From assembly GCA_949358305.1 (NCBI GenBank), contig OX442314.1, positions 11,091,060-11,155,059 of the forward strand: DNA of 64,000 nucleotides, written 5' to 3'. The stretch is from Strigamia acuminata (taxonomy: Eukaryota; Arthropoda; Chilopoda; Geophilomorpha; Linotaeniidae). Position numbers and translations under genes: made by a program. A model generated the notes under the pieces. That model saw only the letters and a list, made by a program, of their open reading frames with translations. It was not told the origin of the DNA and ran no database searches. This document shows positions 59,590 to 64,000 of this stretch, piece by piece. Numbering within the stretch: the first letter of the stretch is position 1; every line of letters begins with the position of its first letter.

Positions 59590-60927
59590 ATGCCTTTGAG
59601 GAGATCTGCATCGAGTCTGGAGCAACTGTGTTTGCAAATAGTTTGCAAAAATTTCGACAATTTTCAATCGCAGCTAGTCAATCAACCACCTATATTCATT
59701 TCCAATGTGTATCAACGTCTGGGTTCGCAATTTGTCTATTCGACTAGTCGCCGCGTGGATGCGAGCGTTTTTATTCACCCTGGCACTAAAAGGCTTCATC
59801 ATTTCGATATGTTTCACCAGCCCGTGAATTCTCTCTTAGATGTAATCGGACAAACTTGTAGAAACCTTTTACATTTAGACTTGAGCTGTAATTCTTACGT
59901 GAGGATTTCACCCGAATGCATGGTCAAACTGCTGCAGCAGTTGCCACAACTCGAATACTTCAAATTTCGTAATAGAGACGAATGCACAGATGAAGTTGTA
60001 GCTGCTATTGCTAAAAATTGCCCGCAATTACGACACCTAGACATTTGGAACTGTCCAAATGTTACTAGTGATGGGCTGTGTACATTAAGCAATTGTAAGA
60101 AACTGGAGTATCTGAATTTGGATGGCGGGGAATCGAATGACATGTCAGAGGCCTGTTTTTACATTCTAAACCAACTGCCTCGTTTAAAAACGTTTATCCA
60201 CAGATGCGATATATTTGAATTGTTAAAACAACAATTCAAATCAGAGAAAGTATTGACTACTTATTCCATCGAAGAAGAAGGTAAAATGACCTGGAATACT
60301 GAAGATCTCTGCATTCAGGCCACCATTTTTCCATTTTTATCCAGATTATACTTACATGGAACACCTGATCTGGATTTGAATATTGCCTTGGCCCGCACAC
60401 AACGATTGACCAGGCTAGGACTCTGTGGTTTTCATTTAGTTAATCTCAGACTTATTAATCGCTGTTGTCCATTGCTGAAAAGTTTAACAATGCAGTGTTA
60501 TAGTTTTTCGAGCCATGTAAATGATTCAGCTGAGCAGATTTTGTTCACAAACCTGAGTGAAATATTTATTCATAGTGAACTTAATGCTTTTCCTGATGAA
60601 CGTGAATTGACAATGTTAATTGTACAAAGTGAGAATTTAGAACATTTAACTATAACACATTGTGATTCGCTTACTGACATGTTCTTTTCAGAATTGAATG
60701 CACTTAAAAATCTACGAGATTTAATATTTAGTTGCTGTCATTCCATTAACCACAGCATGGTCAAAAAAATTTTAGAAATGCGTAATCCATTGAAAAAGTT
60801 AGTGTTGAATAGATGTCGTAACATCAACAAGTTGGATTTCGTTAAATTTAAATCTTACAGAAAACGCAAAAACCTGGATTTGCAGCTTTTATTCAATTGT
60901 GGACTGTTTAGAAGTTATATTAATTGA
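59590..60927 (+). CDS. intronless leucine-rich-repeat protein (ZYG11/F-box-LRR-like)
   Basis: Single exon, 445 residues. The N-terminal 35 residues (SLEQLCLQIVCKNF) resemble the Leu/Cys helix that recruits Elongin C or Skp1 in substrate receptors. Cysteine-containing repeats follow, such as LLHLDLSCN, LRHLDIWNCPNVTSDGL, LEYLNLDGG, LEHLTITHCDSLTDMF and LKKLVLNRCRNINKLDF, of the AMN1/F-box-LRR and ZYG11 style. I infer a substrate receptor of a cullin ubiquitin ligase, but no clear F-box can be seen. I chose the ATG at 59590 because the TATA box and predicted start of transcription lie inside the upstream part of the open frame. Lack of introns contrasts with most multi-exon neighbours and suggests retrocopy origin. 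Confidence 0.78.
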   Translation: MPLRRSASSLEQLCLQIVCKNFDNFQSQLVNQPPIFISNVYQRLGSQFVYSTSRRVDASVFIHPGTKRLHHFDMFHQPVNSLLDVIGQTCRNLLHLDLSCNSYVRISPECMVKLLQQLPQLEYFKFRNRDECTDEVVAAIAKNCPQLRHLDIWNCPNVTSDGLCTLSNCKKLEYLNLDGGESNDMSEACFYILNQLPRLKTFIHRCDIFELLKQQFKSEKVLTTYSIEEEGKMTWNTEDLCIQATIFPFLSRLYLHGTPDLDLNIALARTQRLTRLGLCGFHLVNLRLINRCCPLLKSLTMQCYSFSSHVNDSAEQILFTNLSEIFIHSELNAFPDERELTMLIVQSENLEHLTITHCDSLTDMFFSELNALKNLRDLIFSCCHSINHSMVKKILEMRNPLKKLVLNRCRNINKLDFVKFKSYRKRKNLDLQLLFNCGLFRSYIN

Positions 60928-62750
60928 AAAGTATTTTTTGTAGCATTTGGATGTTTGTAATCTGGCGCCATCTAGTTTTATCAATCCGCAACTACATTGC
61001 ACATTTTCCTCCGATTTAATGGTAAATCGTAGAGTAATTTGTTAAAAAAATATGTATTACCTTCCTTTGAAACTTTTTTTAAAATAAAAATAAAAAAATT
61101 TGATGCTCAAACAAACGTTTATTTTATTTTTTATTACTAAAATACATTCAAAATTTTCTATATTACAATAATTTGCTAATCAATTGAAGCTCCATGTCTG
61201 CAATAAATAAAAATAGGACTTGAAATATAGGGCTTGTTCACGCCAATTTCGAAATACAGATGGCGCCACATGTTAACCCTCTTAATCACTTCTGCCAGGC
61301 ATAATTACCATCACTTTTACTCTCGAGATAAATTTACAGGCGCTCTCTATCACCCATCATCTGTTTACGAGCAAACAACTAATAAACAAACAAAAAACTG
61401 ACGACATAACGTTATCATTCGCCACTTGCATCATCATTTTTTGCAATTTTGATTTAAAAATCGCCAATTTAAACGCCTATAAATAAAAGTTGCGTGAAAA
61501 ATGAACTGTTATCGTGGTTCGGGATACCATTTGATTTCCCCCGGGTGCTCGAGAGTCCTAAACACGATAAAGTTGCATCATTTGGTTCTGGTGTTGCGAC
61601 TTTGATACACACTTGAGCAACATCAGTTGTGGAAGCCTGAATAAATTCAATTTGCATATCAGCAATGTGAAAGGATTCCTTTATTATTAACTTATCATTC
61701 CGTGGAAGTCTGGCGATAAGGTTTCATTCAATCCTGTATAAATAGCCAATTAAATCGATACTGATATAGTAAATAATAGTATAAAGATTGTGCTATAGTT
61801 CACTCATCCTGTGTTTTTATTTTTTTCACGCATGAGCAGTTATTTCTGTAGTTTGGAATGATTTTTGTGTGTTATCGTTTCGTTTTATTTGTGAGATTTA
61901 ATGAGATCGAGCAGCTGCAAGTTTGTATTTTAGTTTTCGCAAGTGCGAATTAATTATATTTAACAAAAATGTGCTGCAAATGTTTTTGAAGGGTAAGTGT
62001 GACAAACCTGACCTGTCACTGTCACGCTTGGGGAAACCGATGGAAAAACGATGGAAAAACGAGGAAGTTTTTGTTATTTATTGAGTTTTTATTTCAGCTT
62101 TTATTCTTTTGAATGCTGCCCAAATTGACACCCGTTTGATATTTTAATTTCTAATTTCTTTTTATTGTTTATTTTCTTAACTAAAAAAATTCATGTATAC
62201 AAGAAAAAAAAATAAAACAGTAAAAAGCAGTTAATTATTGTATCAAAAACATGTTTACAAAATAAATAAATAAATATAGATATATATATATACATTATTT
62301 TATGAAATATTTAAGCCAGAAATTTACACTCCAAAAAAAAACAAAAACAAAAAATTTTAAAAATCTAGTTTTGCACTTTTAAAGCCAACAAATTAGATTT
62401 TTACACTTTTAACGGCTGTAAAAGTCTATTTTACACGATTTACACCTTTGTATTTATACAGACTATGACATACTATAGAAAAATTCACCTAAAACATGTC
62501 TAAAATGACTAATTCAAAGATAAAAAAGAAAAGAAAAGAAAAAATTACCTCTGACAGGTTAAGCACGTATCGTATATTGTATTTACACCGGGCAAAATCG
62601 CTACGAACAAGATAAGATTATTCGACAAGCATAAATTAGGCCCTCGACCGATTACTGATTATACCACAGATCGCTTTATCGCTGAAATTCGAGCGAGACA
62701 CAAAATGGCGCAAAATGACACAAGAGCGTATACTCTGGCCATATACAAGT
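60928..62750. other. intergenic, no gene seen
   Basis: AT-rich throughout, with a short (TA)n run near 62285. No splice pattern or conserved frame is supported. Confidence 0.5.
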
Positions 62751-63427
62751 TTAGGAAACGATGCAACTGTGTCGTTTGAGAAGTTTCTTGCTGTGGTGGT
62801 GGTCAGGATGATGACCAGGCAGCGACTGCCTTCGTCTCCGCACGGCCGGACCGAGCGCGTACGGAACCCTCGCCTGAGCGAGCAATTCCTTGAAAACCGA
62901 CACGATGTTCACGTTATCTTTGGCCGAAGTTTGGACGAATCCGTTCTCCCAGTCGATGGTCACGATGGTTTCGGCCATCTCCCGACTCACCTGCCACCGC
63001 TCGGCCTCCAAGTCGGTCTTGTTGCCGACGACGACGAGCGGACTCACGGGTTTCGACGCCAGCACGAGTTCCCTGAGCGCCTTGACCTCCTCGAAGGAGG
63101 CCGCGTCGTCCACCGAGTAGACGAGCAGGAAAGCGTCCGCGTTGCTGATGGCCTAGGCCCTCATGGCCGGGAACTCGTAGTAGGCGCCGGAAGTGTCCAA
63201 GATGTCCAGAGTGAGCGGACAGCCGGCCACGTCGTACTCGCCGCGGTGCAACTCCTCCAAAGTTTGTTTGTAGTGCGGCACGAATCGGTCTGCGAGATGA
63301 TGGCCGTCTTGCCCACTCTGGTGGCACCCATCGCCACGACTCGGTAGTGGTCCTTGGGCTTGCTCTTTTCGCCCTCCGCGCAGGGCTGCACGAGCAGTTG
63401 GACCGAGGATTGCGAAGCGCTCGGCAT
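62751..63427 (-). pseudogene. RASD/Dexras-type small GTPase, intronless and broken
   Basis: All Ras landmarks are present: G1 GATRVGKT, G3 DTSG followed by FPAMR (typical of Dexras1/Rhes), G4 GNKTD, G5 TSAK, a basic C-terminal tail and a farnesylation box CIVS. The frame is interrupted twice: near 63290, just after TAIISQ, where about 10 bases are missing and the frame shifts, and at 63155-63153, where TAG replaces the codon expected for a hydrophobic residue after FPAMRA. The rest (62751-63152) is clean. No introns, and the GC content is far above the surroundings. Either a processed pseudogene or a real gene with two sequence errors. Confidence 0.8.
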
Positions 63428-63689
63428 GGTATCGATGCGCCACGTTCAGGTGTATCGCGCACGAGAGCCGCGCACGAGATGTGTGCTCCGTGGCACCGGC
63501 GAAATCCTCTTTTAAGTGATACGCGTGTTGGGTGACGTCACTATGTTACCGCAGCCCGTATTCACGTTTCCGCGAACCCTCGCGTCAAGTTATCATTGCT
63601 TTTAGATGGAAATGTCGCGTGTTTTCGGACCAAAAGTTATAAAGCGAATTGAAACGATTCATTTGTTTTCATCAAAGAAGCGAATGCAA

Positions 63690-63960
63690 TCCTATGCAGG
63701 GGTCGTGATAAATTCCAGTTTTTCTGTTTTTAGACCAAAAACAGCTGAAAAAAATTCAAAAATTTCTTTTATTTTTTGATGAGTGGGGGTTTTTAAAAGT
63801 GCAGATGACAGACAAGGTCTGGGTGCACATTATGGCCAATTCCCATGACAATCCTATGCAGGGGTCGTGATAACTCTCAGTTTTTCTGTTTTTTTGTCCA
63901 AAACCAGCTAATAAAAATTTTCAGTTATACAAATAATTAATAAAAGTTTACCTGATATTT
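63690..63960. repeat. 161-bp satellite, two units at the window edge
   Basis: TCCTATGCAGGGGTCGTGAT at 63691 recurs 161 bases later, followed in both by a CAGTTTTTCTGTTTTT stretch. The same family in opposite orientation is at 53478-53800; shared parts include TGCACATT.TGGCCAA. Confidence 0.85.
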
Positions 63961-64000
63961 TACAAATTTCAATGAAATTTACAAATTCCACTAAAAAAAA

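Overview
The window is animal nuclear DNA: AT-rich, with GT-AG spliced genes, mostly short introns, TATA/AATAAA signals and abundant small DNA transposons. The gene set (NSA2, ubiquitin-RPS27A, POP7, PNPT1, NDUFAF7, a C14orf119 homolog, USP22, APMAP-like esterases, a Dexras/RASD-type GTPase) is metazoan. Protein style and TATA usage fit an arthropod best, but I cannot name the species. Exon coordinates were worked out by hand from splice sites, reading frame and remembered family motifs; no search was run. For every multi-exon model where I give a protein length, the exon lengths sum to a multiple of three.

Layout. 0.4-7.6 kb (minus): a tandem kinase locus of two spliced genes, a pseudokinase and an eIF2-alpha-kinase-like gene, followed by a broken second copy of the pair; it is riddled with transposons and holds a stray copy of an exon from the gene at 11.4 kb. 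8.5-9.0 kb: POP7. 9.2-17.2 kb: a 30-exon gene for a secreted protein of about 2,090 residues with EAR-like ends and a long central repeat region, the most distinctive protein here. 17.5-19.7 kb (minus): NDUFAF7, head to head with a C14orf119-like gene (20.4 kb). 21.4-25.7 kb: 19-exon PNPT1. 25.9-46.7 kb: five tandem APMAP/strictosidine-synthase-like genes with shared exon structure; introns of copies A-C have been inflated by many foldback, hAT-like and piggyBac-like elements. 46.9-50.3 kb (minus): a tail-anchored membrane protein, ubiquitin-RPS27A with two near-identical introns each carrying a C/D-box snoRNA candidate, and NSA2. 50.6-54.2 kb: repeats including an hAT-type element with an exact 8-bp target duplication. 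54.2-55.6 kb: an unrecognised small cysteine-pair protein. 58.2-58.5 kb (minus): two exons of a USP22-type deubiquitinase. 59.6-60.9 kb: an intronless leucine-rich-repeat gene with a TATA box. 62.8-63.4 kb (minus): a GC-rich intronless RASD-type GTPase broken by a frameshift and a stop.

Functional themes: RNA and ribosome metabolism (POP7, PNPT1, RPS27A plus intronic snoRNAs, NSA2), mitochondrial function (NDUFAF7, PNPT1), a local esterase gene family, and rapidly changing tandem families (kinases, esterases). The best novelty candidates are the large secreted repeat protein, the duplicated snoRNA-bearing introns, the pseudokinase-kinase pair with its decayed duplicate, the cysteine-pair gene and a shared 161-bp satellite family.
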